This document shows positions 7,572 through 16,284 of a stretch of 64,000 bases of DNA, one piece after another; position 1 is the first letter of the stretch, and each line of letters begins with the position of its first letter. The stretch is taken from positions 310,001 to 374,000 of the forward strand of contig NC_015740.1 of assembly GCF_000219605.1 (NCBI RefSeq). The letters are read 5' to 3'. The stretch is from Stutzerimonas stutzeri (GTDB taxonomy: Bacteria; Pseudomonadota; Gammaproteobacteria; Pseudomonadales; Pseudomonadaceae). The notes under the pieces are model-generated. The model saw only the letters and a list, made by a program, of their open reading frames with translations. It did no database searches and had not been told where the DNA came from. Position numbers and translations under genes: made by a program.

Positions 7572-8752
7572 AGCTCAGGAACCCCACCCAGCGCACCGGC
7601 CATATATTTGGCGTACAAATTATCGTCAGCTCGCAGCCCCTGTACTTCATCCAGCCGCCAGGCTTCGGAGCACTGGTCACGCTTTTCGCACAGATAGAGC
7701 TGGTGCTTCTGCAGGTGATTGAGCAACTCCGGGGTGTGGCAGGTGAAGATCAACTGGGCCTGGTGCGGATTGCTGTGTTCGAAGCGGAACCAGTCGAGAA
7801 TCCGTGGCATCAGGTGCGGGTGCAGGTCGTTGTCGATTTCGTCGATCACGGCGAGGCCGCCATACTCCAGCGCGGTCAGCAGCCGCTCGAGCAGTACGAA
7901 GGCCGACTGGGTGCCGCTGGACTCCTCGAAGAAGCTCAGCTCGAAGGTTCGCCCATCACTGCTGCGGTGCTGGCCGAAGGGCATGTAGATCTGGGCGCTC
8001 TTGCCTTCCTCCGTAGTGATATCCAGCGGGCGGATATCGACACCGGACAGTCCTAGATCCAGTCCGGGCATGGCCGCGACCATGCGGGCCTTGATGACCG
8101 GAGAGCGTTCGTAGTTCTCTGCCGTACTGAACAGCGCCCCCTGCTGGAAGTGATGGCGGCCCGTGCTGGCGACGTTGCTCACCACACGACGGAAGTACTC
8201 GATGAAGGGGCGGGCTTCCTTGATGTCGTAGCTGTACGCTGCCGCCAGCAACGAGGCATTGCTGCGCAGCCCCTGGGCCTGGGATTTCGGGAAGGGAAAG
8301 CCCTTCTGCTTGAAGGTGAAGCCATCCCCCGAGCGCTCGCGGCGGAACAGGTAGCTGAACTGGCTGCTGGTTCTGGCCAGTAGAATCTCGCTCACCACTC
8401 GCCCGGCATTCATCGTCAACTGATAGCGGTGTTCGACCCCTTGCAAGAGGAAGTCGACTTCCAAGCGGGTGTCCTCGTCCGCGCGCAGCAGATGAGGAGA
8501 ATAGACGATGCCGGCATCTGGATCGCCCTGCAGGAAGGAGTCACAGATGAACCATTTGAGGAAGGCCAGCGGCTTGATGAGCTGTGTCTTGCCCGAGCCG
8601 TTGGCGCCCACCACGGCGATCACCTTGTTCAGGCGGCAGTCCGCCAGCTCGATATCAAAGCCGGAAGGGGTGGGCTTCTTGCCGAGAGAGAAGTCGACCT
8701 GTGCTTCCTCGGCGAAGCTGTAGAAGTTGGAGAACCGCAGGGACTTGATCAT
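7568..8752 (-). CDS. RloA/AbiLi-like AAA (AAA15/AAA21) ATPase
   Basis: A 394-residue ATPase of the OLD/RecF-like class. It opens with MIKSLRFSNFYSF, has a Walker A GANGSGKT (48-55), a signature-like ESSGTQSAF segment, a Walker B/D-loop LAVIDEIDNDLHP (near 297-309), a late HTPELL histidine switch, and the C-terminal tail YMAGALGGVP typical of RloA/AbiLi proteins. It is the first gene of a coupled pair with the TOPRIM protein, inside the hsd cluster. The role (phage sensing and triggering) is inferred from the family. An 18-bp perfect palindrome lies just upstream of the start. Confidence 0.8.
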   Translation of the reverse strand: MIKSLRFSNFYSFAEEAQVDFSLGKKPTPSGFDIELADCRLNKVIAVVGANGSGKTQLIKPLAFLKWFICDSFLQGDPDAGIVYSPHLLRADEDTRLEVDFLLQGVEHRYQLTMNAGRVVSEILLARTSSQFSYLFRRERSGDGFTFKQKGFPFPKSQAQGLRSNASLLAAAYSYDIKEARPFIEYFRRVVSNVASTGRHHFQQGALFSTAENYERSPVIKARMVAAMPGLDLGLSGVDIRPLDITTEEGKSAQIYMPFGQHRSSDGRTFELSFFEESSGTQSAFVLLERLLTALEYGGLAVIDEIDNDLHPHLMPRILDWFRFEHSNPHQAQLIFTCHTPELLNHLQKHQLYLCEKRDQCSEAWRLDEVQGLRADDNLYAKYMAGALGGVPEL

Positions 8753-8968
8753 ATTTTCTGTACTTCAACAAAATTTTGTTGATTCTTGGCGTATGTGCTG
8801 CTTCTTGCAAGCTGAATTTACGCAGGGCAGTCGCTGGCATGTAGTCATGCCAGAGCGCTTGTGCTATCGGGCTAATCATGCTTTCAGTGTCCGCGGTCCT
8901 GGAATTGCGGACACTCCCTCCACCAAAGACGGCATGGTGTTCAGCCACCCGAGCACCGATTACGCCTT
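8753..8968. other. Intergenic region between hsdR and the RloA-like gene
   Basis: 216 bp without a convincing gene. It contains the 18-bp palindrome and an AT-rich stretch (8750-8820) that may hold the promoter of the ATPase/TOPRIM pair. No clear -35/-10 could be fixed by eye. The short open frames here are shadows. Confidence 0.5.
8765..8782. promoter_or_regulatory. 18-bp perfect palindrome before the RloA-like gene
   Basis: TCAACAAAATTTTGTTGA is its own reverse complement and lies 12 bp upstream of the ATPase start at 8752. It sits in an AT-rich pocket of otherwise GC-rich DNA. It could be an operator for a repressor or an RNA hairpin in the 5' leader; no cognate regulator gene is in the island. 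Confidence 0.55.
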
Positions 8969-11900
8969 TCACCCCACCTGCGGCCAAAGGTTGTCATTCA
9001 ACGCCTCCAGAACCACAGCGAGGTGCCCACCAAGCATCTTGTCCAACCGAGTGCTGCCGCCGTCGTTCCGGAACGCCTCGCCGATCTGCTTTTCGTCGAT
9101 CACCACCTCATGCACCAGCTGCTTGGCCAGGCGCTCCAGCCACTTGCGCTGAACTGGTGTCCATTGCTGCAGGGCGTAGATCTTCTCCATGGCCTTGGCC
9201 ACGCGTTGCTCGAACGGCAGCAGGGCTTCGCCAAGCGCGGCGCGGCGGATGAAGCCGACGATGCTGGCGGCGATTTCCTGGTTGGTCTGGTTGCGCCATG
9301 CGCTCTGCAGGTTCACTTCGCTGTAGCCGTGCCCATCGAGCAGCAGGCGCACTTCGCGCAGCTGTTCGCGGGTCAGGTCCTGCGGGCGGTTGACCACCAC
9401 GCCGAGGGCCACCGACTGGTTGAGCTGGTTCCGGATGAAGTCGTTGAAGCTTTCCAAATAGTCGGCGGGCTTCTGGTTGGCGCCGTAGTTCTGCTCGCGG
9501 ACCATTAGCTCGTCCGTGTGGGTGGAGATCACCGGGTAGTTTTCCGAGCCGAGCAGGGCATTGACGGTGGCGAGCTGGTCGAGCAGCTGGCTGTGCTGAC
9601 GGATGAACTGCGCGGCCTGCTGCGGGCCGAGCCCGTGCAGGTGCTGGTGCAGTTTGTCTGGTGCCACTCCCCAGGTGTCTTCCAGCTCGTCGAGTTTGCT
9701 CTTGAGGGTCGGTTTGCTCTCGGCCTTGTGGCTGGCCTTGCGCAGGATGCGCATCACCCGCTGGCTGAGCTGGTCGAGCACATCATGGGCATGACTGCTG
9801 TCGGGCTGGCTGCCGGGCGCGTCGAGGCTGGCGGGATTGGTCAGCTCGCTGACCAGCTGTTCCAGGCTGATGCTCGGGTCTTTCACCAGCGGCTTCATGG
9901 TGTCCACCGGTTCGAGGCTGGCGTACAGGTCGACCGGGTCGTAAATCCTGAACACGGTCTTGCCGATCTCGTCGCAGCGACGCGTGGCGCGGCCCTTCAT
10001 CTGTTCATAGAGGATGCGCGAGCGCACCCGGCGCATGAACACCAGGTGGCAGATGCGTGGCACATCGATGCCGGTGGTGAGCAGGTCGACGGTGATGGCG
10101 ATGCTCGGGTAGCGCTCGTTCTTGTACTGGCGGATCAGCTGTTCGACCTTGTCGCTCTGGCCGGTGATGATCTGCACGGCGGCCTGGTTGTAGTCATCGC
10201 CGTGAACGTCTTTGAAGGCTTCGTCGAGCAGGTTCTTCACGCGCTCGGCGTGGGCCTGGTTGACGCAGAAGATCATGGCTTTCTCATCGCCTGAAGGGTC
10301 CAGCTCCTGGGCCAGCTGCGCGCAGATCACCTTGTCGAAACCGGCTGTAATCACGCGGCGGTTGAAGGACTCGATCTCGAAGTCGAGCTCGTCCTCCAGT
10401 TCCGCCACGTCCACCTCGCCAGTGGCAGTATCGATGATGCTGACGCTCTCGCCCTTGGCGAAGTGAATGCCGTTCTGGCTGAGTAGGGTCTGGTAGCGGA
10501 TCGGCGGTTCGTGATCGATCAGCCAGTCGTCGGCCACCGCTTCGCGATAGCTGTAGGTGAAGATCGGCGCGCCGAACACTTCGCTGGTGTGCTTGGCCGG
10601 CGTGGCGGTAAGGCCGATGCGGCAGGCGTCGAAGTAATCGAGCACACGGCGGTACTGCGAGAGGTACTGGCTGTGGTCGCGCACCGCCAGCTCACCTTCG
10701 GTCATCTCCTGGTCGAGGGTGTAACCGCGGTGGGCTTCGTCGACGATGATGCAGTCGAAAGCGTCGATGGACGGCGGGTTGTCTGACTGGAAGATGCGCC
10801 GGACCATGGCCTGCACGGTGGCGACCTGAACGCGCGTTTCGGCCTCGGCGGCCATGTCGCCCAGCTCCTTGATGTCGTAGATCTGCGCGAGCGTATGGTT
10901 CTGCTCGAGCGTTGCTTCGTTGAACGCCTCGATGGCCTGCTGACCCAGGGCGCTGCGGTCGACCAGAAAGAGGATACGGTGGAAGCGTTCGGCCTTCAGC
11001 AGGCGATACATCAGGCCGATGATGGTGCGCGTCTTGCCGGTGCCGGTGGCCATGGCCAGCAGGCATTGGCGGCGGTTGTCGGCGAGCGCCTGCTCGACTG
11101 CGCGAATGGCGTTTTCCTGATAGTCGCGCAGCTTGAGATAGGCGAAGCCTTCCTGTTGAAGCATCGCCTCGGCCGCTTCACGGCTGCGTTTGAGCAGATC
11201 GAGCAACCCATCCGGCCGATGGAAGTCCTGCAGTGGGCGGCGCAGGTTCGCGGGGCTGCGCAGGTCGCGGAACCAGATGCCGGATAGCTCGGCGAGCTGC
11301 TTGATGTAGGGCCTGCCATTGCAGGCGAAGGCGAACGGCACTTGGAAATATCCACCCTGGCCGTCGGTCCAGCCCGGCTCTTGTCCGGCGGGTTGCAGGT
11401 CAGCGGTGATGATCAGCTGGCGCGAATAGCGCTCGGCCTGTGGGATGCGGTCGGCAATGTTGATGCGCTTGCGCTTGGCTTCGACGATGGCGACCGGAGT
11501 GAGCCCGGCGAACAGCACGTAGTCGGCGTTTTCTTTCGGCTTGCTGGTTGGCCATTCGGCGATGGCCCTGTTCTTGCCCTTCTCCGGGCGAGCGCCCTTG
11601 CTATAGGTGAGGTCGAGCGAGTCGGCCTGCCATCCGGCATCGTTGAGCTGCTGGTCGATGAGGATGCGGGTGAGGTCTTCGTTGAGGTCGAACTGGCTGC
11701 TGGCTTGCTGCGTCTTGCGGGTGACTTGCTCGGCGGCTTGTGGCTGATTCTCCAGTTGCTTCTGCAGCGTCTGCAGGCGCACCTCGAACTCGGCGCGGGC
11801 GCTGGCCAGTTCCGCTTCACGCTCCCGGGCGATCTGCTCGTAGACGCGCGCTTCCTCATTCATCTCACCGGCGAGGCTGGCTTGCTCCGCCTTTTCCCGT

Positions 11901-12433
11901 GCCAGCAGTTCTGCCAGCTGGTGGTTGCTCTCCAACTGCTGACGACTATCGCCCAGCTCGGCACGCAGCTTCTCGATCTGCGCTTGCAACTCGCGCAGCG
12001 GAGCACTGGGGTCGGCAGGGGTGATGAAAGGGCCCGGTTTGAAGCTGTTGCCGGCGTTGCCGAACGACTGGTGATACCAGATGGCGAGCGCCCGGGCGAC
12101 CTTCAGCCCATCCAGAGCTTCGCGATGCCGAGTGCGGAATTCATGAGTGGCCTTGTTGCCCTCGATGCGCAGCGTGTGGAACAGGCTGCGGATGTTGCCG
12201 TCGAGCTGGATCTCGCGGCCTAGCCGGTAGAGCAGGTCGGATTGGGAGATGGTGGCGTCCAGCTCGATGCCCGCCCGCGCCGCCAGATCCTGCGCCAGTG
12301 CCTCGCCGAGCTGGCGCAGCTTGATCAGCGTGGTATTGGGGTCGCTTGCGAAGACGCGCTCGGCGCTGCTGGCTAGCTGAAGGAAGACCGGGTCGTGTTC
12401 CTTGAGAAAGTCGAAGTTACTGCTCTCGGCCAT
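8969..12433 (-). CDS. hsdR: Type I restriction enzyme subunit HsdR (EcoEI/EcoAI-like)
   Basis: A 1154-residue motor/nuclease subunit. An N-terminal DUF4145-like helical domain is followed by a long Glu/Ala/Gln-rich coiled coil (about 140-255). Then come the PD-(D/E)xK nuclease core ENADYVLFAG...VAIVEAKRKR (acidic-lysine part near 315-320), the helicase with Walker A MATGTGKTRT (near 458-467) and DEAHRGY (near 563-569), the second RecA-like domain (LTTGIDVP, QMKGRATR), and an EcoEI-type C-terminal domain. The ATG at 12433 follows AAGGG; an in-frame ATG at MDDFKGW is an alternative. It is first in the island, nearest the tRNA. Confidence 0.94.
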   Translation of the reverse strand: MAESSNFDFLKEHDPVFLQLASSAERVFASDPNTTLIKLRQLGEALAQDLAARAGIELDATISQSDLLYRLGREIQLDGNIRSLFHTLRIEGNKATHEFRTRHREALDGLKVARALAIWYHQSFGNAGNSFKPGPFITPADPSAPLRELQAQIEKLRAELGDSRQQLESNHQLAELLAREKAEQASLAGEMNEEARVYEQIAREREAELASARAEFEVRLQTLQKQLENQPQAAEQVTRKTQQASSQFDLNEDLTRILIDQQLNDAGWQADSLDLTYSKGARPEKGKNRAIAEWPTSKPKENADYVLFAGLTPVAIVEAKRKRINIADRIPQAERYSRQLIITADLQPAGQEPGWTDGQGGYFQVPFAFACNGRPYIKQLAELSGIWFRDLRSPANLRRPLQDFHRPDGLLDLLKRSREAAEAMLQQEGFAYLKLRDYQENAIRAVEQALADNRRQCLLAMATGTGKTRTIIGLMYRLLKAERFHRILFLVDRSALGQQAIEAFNEATLEQNHTLAQIYDIKELGDMAAEAETRVQVATVQAMVRRIFQSDNPPSIDAFDCIIVDEAHRGYTLDQEMTEGELAVRDHSQYLSQYRRVLDYFDACRIGLTATPAKHTSEVFGAPIFTYSYREAVADDWLIDHEPPIRYQTLLSQNGIHFAKGESVSIIDTATGEVDVAELEDELDFEIESFNRRVITAGFDKVICAQLAQELDPSGDEKAMIFCVNQAHAERVKNLLDEAFKDVHGDDYNQAAVQIITGQSDKVEQLIRQYKNERYPSIAITVDLLTTGIDVPRICHLVFMRRVRSRILYEQMKGRATRRCDEIGKTVFRIYDPVDLYASLEPVDTMKPLVKDPSISLEQLVSELTNPASLDAPGSQPDSSHAHDVLDQLSQRVMRILRKASHKAESKPTLKSKLDELEDTWGVAPDKLHQHLHGLGPQQAAQFIRQHSQLLDQLATVNALLGSENYPVISTHTDELMVREQNYGANQKPADYLESFNDFIRNQLNQSVALGVVVNRPQDLTREQLREVRLLLDGHGYSEVNLQSAWRNQTNQEIAASIVGFIRRAALGEALLPFEQRVAKAMEKIYALQQWTPVQRKWLERLAKQLVHEVVIDEKQIGEAFRNDGGSTRLDKMLGGHLAVVLEALNDNLWPQVG

Positions 12434-12567
12434 GGTCCATCCCTTGAAATCATCCATCCCAGCCATCCTGGATCGGCTATTCGTCAATGGATGATGCCAG
12501 AGCAGGCACGGAGGTTGAACCGGGGCCGGGATCTGCACTGCTTCGAGGCTAGCTTAAGCTCGGCAGA

Positions 12568-12598
12568 AACGAAAAAGGCCCGCATTTCTGCGAGCCTT
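12568..12598 (-). terminator. tRNA-Thr terminator (right copy of the 31-bp direct repeat)
   Basis: Begins seven bases after the tRNA 3' end on the minus strand: a 10-bp stem, GAAA loop and T-run. It is identical over 31 bases to 2597-2627. It marks the right edge of the defence island. Confidence 0.88.
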
Positions 12599-12605
12599 CA
12601 AATCG

Positions 12606-12681
<76 letters not shown>

Positions 12682-12695
12682 AAGTGAGGGTCGCC

Positions 12696-12723
12696 ATTAT
12701 ATCCATTGCGGGCGGCGAGTAAA
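12696..12723 (-). promoter_or_regulatory. Sigma-70-type promoter of tRNA-Thr
   Basis: On the minus strand: TTTACT (12718-12723) and a perfect TATAAT (12696-12701) with a 16-bp spacer, placing the transcription start about 8 bp before the tRNA. A GC-rich stretch between spacer and -35 is typical of strong tRNA promoters. Confidence 0.75.
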
Positions 12724-12751
12724 CCGTTAGCTGACGGTCACTTGCGCTGGC

Positions 12752-13984
12752 TTATTCAGGCCGCTTCACATTTTGTGCGCTGTGGCTGCGCTCGGCCAGC
12801 AGAAGGATGTTGCGCGGTGTCAGCTCGCTGGGGCAGAAGGTGCCGAGGTGCACGCGGTAGCCCTGTTCCTCCAGCAGCAGGGCGCGATCGAGCAGTAGCC
12901 AGAGTTCCAGCGGGCGGCGGAACAGGCCGCGCACCAGTTCGAGGTTGCGCACTTCGGCGAGGCGTTGCCAGCCGGCCCGCTCCTGAGCAGCCCAGTCCTG
13001 TCCTCCCGGGGCGGGCAGTTGCTTGAGGGCGGCCAGATCGCGGCAGTAGTCGGCGAAGCCCTTTTTCAGCCAGGCGCTGGGCAGCGAGGGCGTCGGCAGA
13101 TAGTCGTCCTGCTGGCGCAGGCGCCGCTGCAGCAGATCGAAGCCCAGCCGCCAGGCCATCGACTGGTCGCGATTGCGCCGTTCGCGCGCGCCGGCGGTGA
13201 CCGTCTCGCTCAGCGGCAAGCCGAGGTCGTCGCGGCTGAGTTGCAGCGCCGTGGCCCGGCCGGCTTCGGAGAGCGGCACGTAGATTTCGTCCTGGGTGCG
13301 GTTGTAACAGCAGGGGGCGATGGCGAGCTGGCGACAGCCCTTGGCAACGCTCAGGCGCAGCAGGCGTACATGCAGATCACCGCAGGCGTGCAGCGCGACG
13401 GGGGTGTGCGTGGCCTGTAGCTGCTCGCCGGCATCGGCTGCGAGCACGTCCTGGCAGCGGTGTCGGGCCGGGATGCCGAGCCGCTCGCTCATATGCGCAC
13501 CTGCCTGCACCAGCATTTCATCCCATTCCAGGCAGGTCAGCGCGGCGCCATCGCGGGCGAGATAGCGACCGAGATGGCCCTTGCCGGCACACCAGTCCAG
13601 CCAGTGCGTCGGTGCTTCGGCGAACCGTAGGCGGGCGCCGAAGGCCTGAATCTGCAGGGCCTTGCGGCCTGGCACGTCCACCGCGTGGCGATGGTCCATG
13701 GCTGGCGATTCGCCGGCGGGCAACGCGTCGAGATGGCTCAGTCGGTCGGCGAGGTGAGCCAGCTCAGGAAAAGGTGCGGGTGCGCCGAGCGTCGTCGGCT
13801 GGTTGTGCGCGGCCTCGGCATCGGCCAGCGAGCGGCTTCGCAGCCAGGCGGCCAGTTCGGGGTGCTCGGCTTCCCATGGCAGCGTTTGGCAGACGAACGG
13901 CCGCGGCCGCCAGAGCGACTGGTGCGCAGTGAGGAAGCGGTCCAGTGCCTGGAAGCGCTCGAGCAGGTTGGGGGCGGCGGACAT
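12752..13984 (-). CDS. SAM-dependent methyltransferase (METTL25/GSTCD-like)
   Basis: A 410-residue protein. The SAM-binding motif appears as HWLDWCAGKGHLGRYLA (near 155-171). Later segments VALHACGDLHVRLL and LAIAPCCYN match the METTL25/GSTCD-type methyltransferases that carry a CxxC-like APCCYN motif. The N-terminal 140 residues are a variable helical extension. The substrate is unknown, possibly RNA or protein. It is a single gene, with the tRNA downstream and a terminator separating it from the TRAP genes. Confidence 0.75.
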   Translation of the reverse strand: MSAAPNLLERFQALDRFLTAHQSLWRPRPFVCQTLPWEAEHPELAAWLRSRSLADAEAAHNQPTTLGAPAPFPELAHLADRLSHLDALPAGESPAMDHRHAVDVPGRKALQIQAFGARLRFAEAPTHWLDWCAGKGHLGRYLARDGAALTCLEWDEMLVQAGAHMSERLGIPARHRCQDVLAADAGEQLQATHTPVALHACGDLHVRLLRLSVAKGCRQLAIAPCCYNRTQDEIYVPLSEAGRATALQLSRDDLGLPLSETVTAGARERRNRDQSMAWRLGFDLLQRRLRQQDDYLPTPSLPSAWLKKGFADYCRDLAALKQLPAPGGQDWAAQERAGWQRLAEVRNLELVRGLFRRPLELWLLLDRALLLEEQGYRVHLGTFCPSELTPRNILLLAERSHSAQNVKRPE

Positions 13985-14040
13985 CGGCGGGGCGGGTATA
14001 TGAACAGGCGCCGATTGTAGCGGGAGCGCCTGCCATAAAG

Positions 14041-14069
14041 CACAACGCCCGTCGAGGACGGGCGTTGTG
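14041..14069 (-). terminator. Hairpin terminator after dctM
   Basis: A perfect 13-bp stem (CACAACGCCCGTC with its complement) and a 3-base loop, just after the dctM stop codon. The T-tract on the minus strand is short (CTTTAT), so termination may be partial. Confidence 0.7.
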
Positions 14070-14074
14070 TCGGG

Positions 14075-15451
14075 CTACTTGCCGTAGACCTGTTCCGGCA
14101 GCCAGGTCACCAGGCCCGGCCACATGTACGCCACCACCAGCATGCCGATCTGGATCATGATGAAAGGCAGCACACCCTTGTACATCACGCTGGTGGGCAC
14201 GCTGCGTGGCGTGACGCCGCGCAGGTAGAACAGCGAGAAGCCGAAGGGTGGGGTGAGGAACGAGGTCTGCAGATTGATGGCGAACATCACACCGAGCCAG
14301 ACCGGGTCCAGGCCCATGGCGAGCAGGATCGGGCCGACGATGGGCACCACCACGAAGATGATCTCGATGAAGTCGAGGATGAAGCCCAGCAGGAAGATGA
14401 CCAGCATCACCACCAGGAAGGCGCCGAGCACGCCGCCGGGCAGCGAGTGCAGGGCATCCTCGATCAGCGCTTCACCGCCGAAGCCACGGAAGACCAGGGA
14501 GAACAGCGAGGCGCCGATGAGGATGAGGAACACCATCGAGGTGATCTCGGTGGTGCCGAAGGCGACCTGCTTGAGCTGGGCGAAATTCAGCTGACCCTTG
14601 GCGATCGACAGCAGCGTCGCGCCCAGCGCGCCGATGGCGGCGGCCTCGGTCGGCGTGGCGTAGCCGGCGAGAATCGAGCCGAGCACTGCGGTGATCAGCG
14701 CCAGCGGTGGCAGCAACGCACCGATCAGCTTGCCCCACTCGATCGGCCCCAGCTCTTCCTGCGGCAGCGCTGGCAGCTTCTTCGGCTGGAAGATCGCCAC
14801 CGCGACGAGGTAGAGGATGTACAGGCCCACCAGCACCAGGCCGGGGATCAGCGCACCAACGAACAGGTCGCCGACCGAGACGGTCTTCGGCGAGAAGATG
14901 CCCATCTTCAGCTGTGCCTGCTGGAAGGCGCTGGACATCACGTCGCCCAGCAGGACCAGGATGATCGATGGCGGGATGATCTGGCCGAGGGTGCCGGTGG
15001 CGGCCAGGGTGCCGGTGGCGATGGCCGGGTCATAGCCGCGACGCAGCATGGTCGGTAGCGCCAGCAGGCCCATGGTGACCACGGTGGCGCCGACGATGCC
15101 GGTGCTCGCGGCGAGCAGCGCACCGACCACGCAGACCGAGATCGCCAGACCGCCGCGCATGGTGCCGAACAGGCGCGACATCGACTCCAGCAGGTCCTCG
15201 GCAACCCTGGATTTCTCCAGCATCACGCCCATGAAGACGAACAGTGGCACGGCCAGCATCGTCTGGTTGTTCATGATGCCGAAGATGCGGTTCGGCAGCG
15301 CATGCAGGTAGCCGACGTCGAATGAGCCAGTGACCACGCCGATGCCGGCGAACAGTAGCGCCATGCCGCCCAGGGTGAAGGCCACGGGGTAGCCCGACAT
15401 CAGCGCCAGGCAGATGCTGATGAACAGCGCGATAGCCATGAACTCAGCCAT
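14075..15451 (-). CDS. dctM: TRAP transporter large permease (DctM)
   Basis: A 458-residue inner-membrane protein with about 12-13 hydrophobic segments, in the DctM family that carries organic acids across the membrane using the sodium gradient. Recognisable parts are the N-terminal LMSGYPVAFTLGG, the conserved ALAASTGIVGATVVTMG-like loop (written ALLAASTGIVGA here) and PPSIILVLLGD. Its start overlaps the dctQ end by eight bases, so it is coupled to the small permease. The binding-protein gene lies beyond dctQ and is divergently transcribed. Confidence 0.93.
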   Translation of the reverse strand: MAEFMAIALFISICLALMSGYPVAFTLGGMALLFAGIGVVTGSFDVGYLHALPNRIFGIMNNQTMLAVPLFVFMGVMLEKSRVAEDLLESMSRLFGTMRGGLAISVCVVGALLAASTGIVGATVVTMGLLALPTMLRRGYDPAIATGTLAATGTLGQIIPPSIILVLLGDVMSSAFQQAQLKMGIFSPKTVSVGDLFVGALIPGLVLVGLYILYLVAVAIFQPKKLPALPQEELGPIEWGKLIGALLPPLALITAVLGSILAGYATPTEAAAIGALGATLLSIAKGQLNFAQLKQVAFGTTEITSMVFLILIGASLFSLVFRGFGGEALIEDALHSLPGGVLGAFLVVMLVIFLLGFILDFIEIIFVVVPIVGPILLAMGLDPVWLGVMFAINLQTSFLTPPFGFSLFYLRGVTPRSVPTSVMYKGVLPFIMIQIGMLVVAYMWPGLVTWLPEQVYGK

Positions 15452-15989
15452 GCTTCACCTCCGGCTCCGGCAGGCGGCCCGCGATGCGATAGGCCACCTT
15501 GACCAGATCCGAGAGTGCCTGCAGCGTCAGGCTGCCGACCAGCAGGAGGATGATGCTCTTCTGCAGGTAGACGAACTTCAGCCCGCCGGACTCGTTCGAG
15601 CCCTCGCGCGTCGCCCAGGAGTTGCTGACGTAGTCCCAGCTGTTCCAGCCGATGAACAGACATACCGGCAGCAGGAACAGCAGATGGCCGAGGCCGTCGA
15701 CCGTCGCCTGCCGGCGGCTGCTGAACTTCTGGTAGAAGATGTCGACGCGCACGTGGCCGTTGCGCTGCAGGGTCCAGGCCGCGGCGCCCATGAACACCAG
15801 CGCATGGCCGTACATCACCGCTTCCTGCAGGGCGATGGCGCCGATGCCGAAACCGTAGCGCAGCACCACCACAATGGCGGTGCCGATGACGAGAAACAGG
15901 GTGATCCAGGCACAGAGCTGGCCGAGGCGCATGTTGAACGCATCGATGAGGCCAGCCACGCGCAGCAGGGGCGGGGGGCTCTGGGACAT
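15444..15989 (-). CDS. dctQ: TRAP transporter small permease (DctQ)
   Basis: A 181-residue inner-membrane protein with four hydrophobic segments (for example WITLFLVIGTAIVVVLRYGFG and the late SIILLLVGSLTLQALSDL). It forms the membrane complex with DctM, which follows with an eight-base overlap. The loop RNGHVRVDIFYQKFS carries the usual DctQ 'hVRVD' signature. The gene is divergent from the substrate-binding protein gene across 295 bp. Confidence 0.9.
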   Translation of the reverse strand: MSQSPPPLLRVAGLIDAFNMRLGQLCAWITLFLVIGTAIVVVLRYGFGIGAIALQEAVMYGHALVFMGAAAWTLQRNGHVRVDIFYQKFSSRRQATVDGLGHLLFLLPVCLFIGWNSWDYVSNSWATREGSNESGGLKFVYLQKSIILLLVGSLTLQALSDLVKVAYRIAGRLPEPEVKHG

Positions 15990-16284
15990 TTTTAGTCCTT
16001 CTTAGGTAGACGCAAGGTTGGCGGGAGACGGCGATTCTTGCAGTACTGGCGCTTTGCAGCAATCGGCCTACGACTTTTAGCTTATGCGCTAGGCTTGAGA
16101 CGCCGAAGGCTCTAATGTTAGTCGAGCCCGGAGTGGTGTCTGCACCTCCGGCGCAGGTTTCGCCGCATGAGCCCGCTGCCAGTCAGGCTGGTGGGCGCAC
16201 ACGGATCGAGAAGCGCAGGCGGTCCGGCAACAACGCGTGGCCTTGCCAATGCGCAATAAGAACAAATAACAAGGAGTTACCCTC
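15990..16284. other. Divergent intergenic region between dctQ and the TRAP binding-protein gene
   Basis: 295 bp that must hold promoters for both transcription units. I searched for a sigma-54 type GG-N10-GC element and for -35/-10 boxes and found none that is convincing. The plus-strand gene has a good AAGGAG ribosome site at about 16270-16276. No small gene is supported. Confidence 0.4.

Larger units (their letters stand above)
2597..12598. mobile_element. Defence island (type I RM, RloAB-like pair, Mrr) between two 31-bp repeats
   Basis: About 10 kb of co-directional defence genes beside tRNA-Thr, bounded by an exact 31-bp direct repeat at 2597-2627 and 12568-12598. No integrase or transposase gene is present. 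The boundary pattern points to insertion by recombination at the tRNA terminator, or to spread by flanking homologous recombination. That it is mobile is an inference from the boundary pattern and gene content. Confidence 0.55.

Noticed and set aside
8655-8987. 110-codon frame in the gap before hsdR
   Set aside because: Mostly overlaps the ATPase gene in another frame and has no recognisable features.
2597-12598. Prophage or integrative element with integrase
   Set aside because: No integrase, phage or conjugation gene is present between the repeats; only defence genes.
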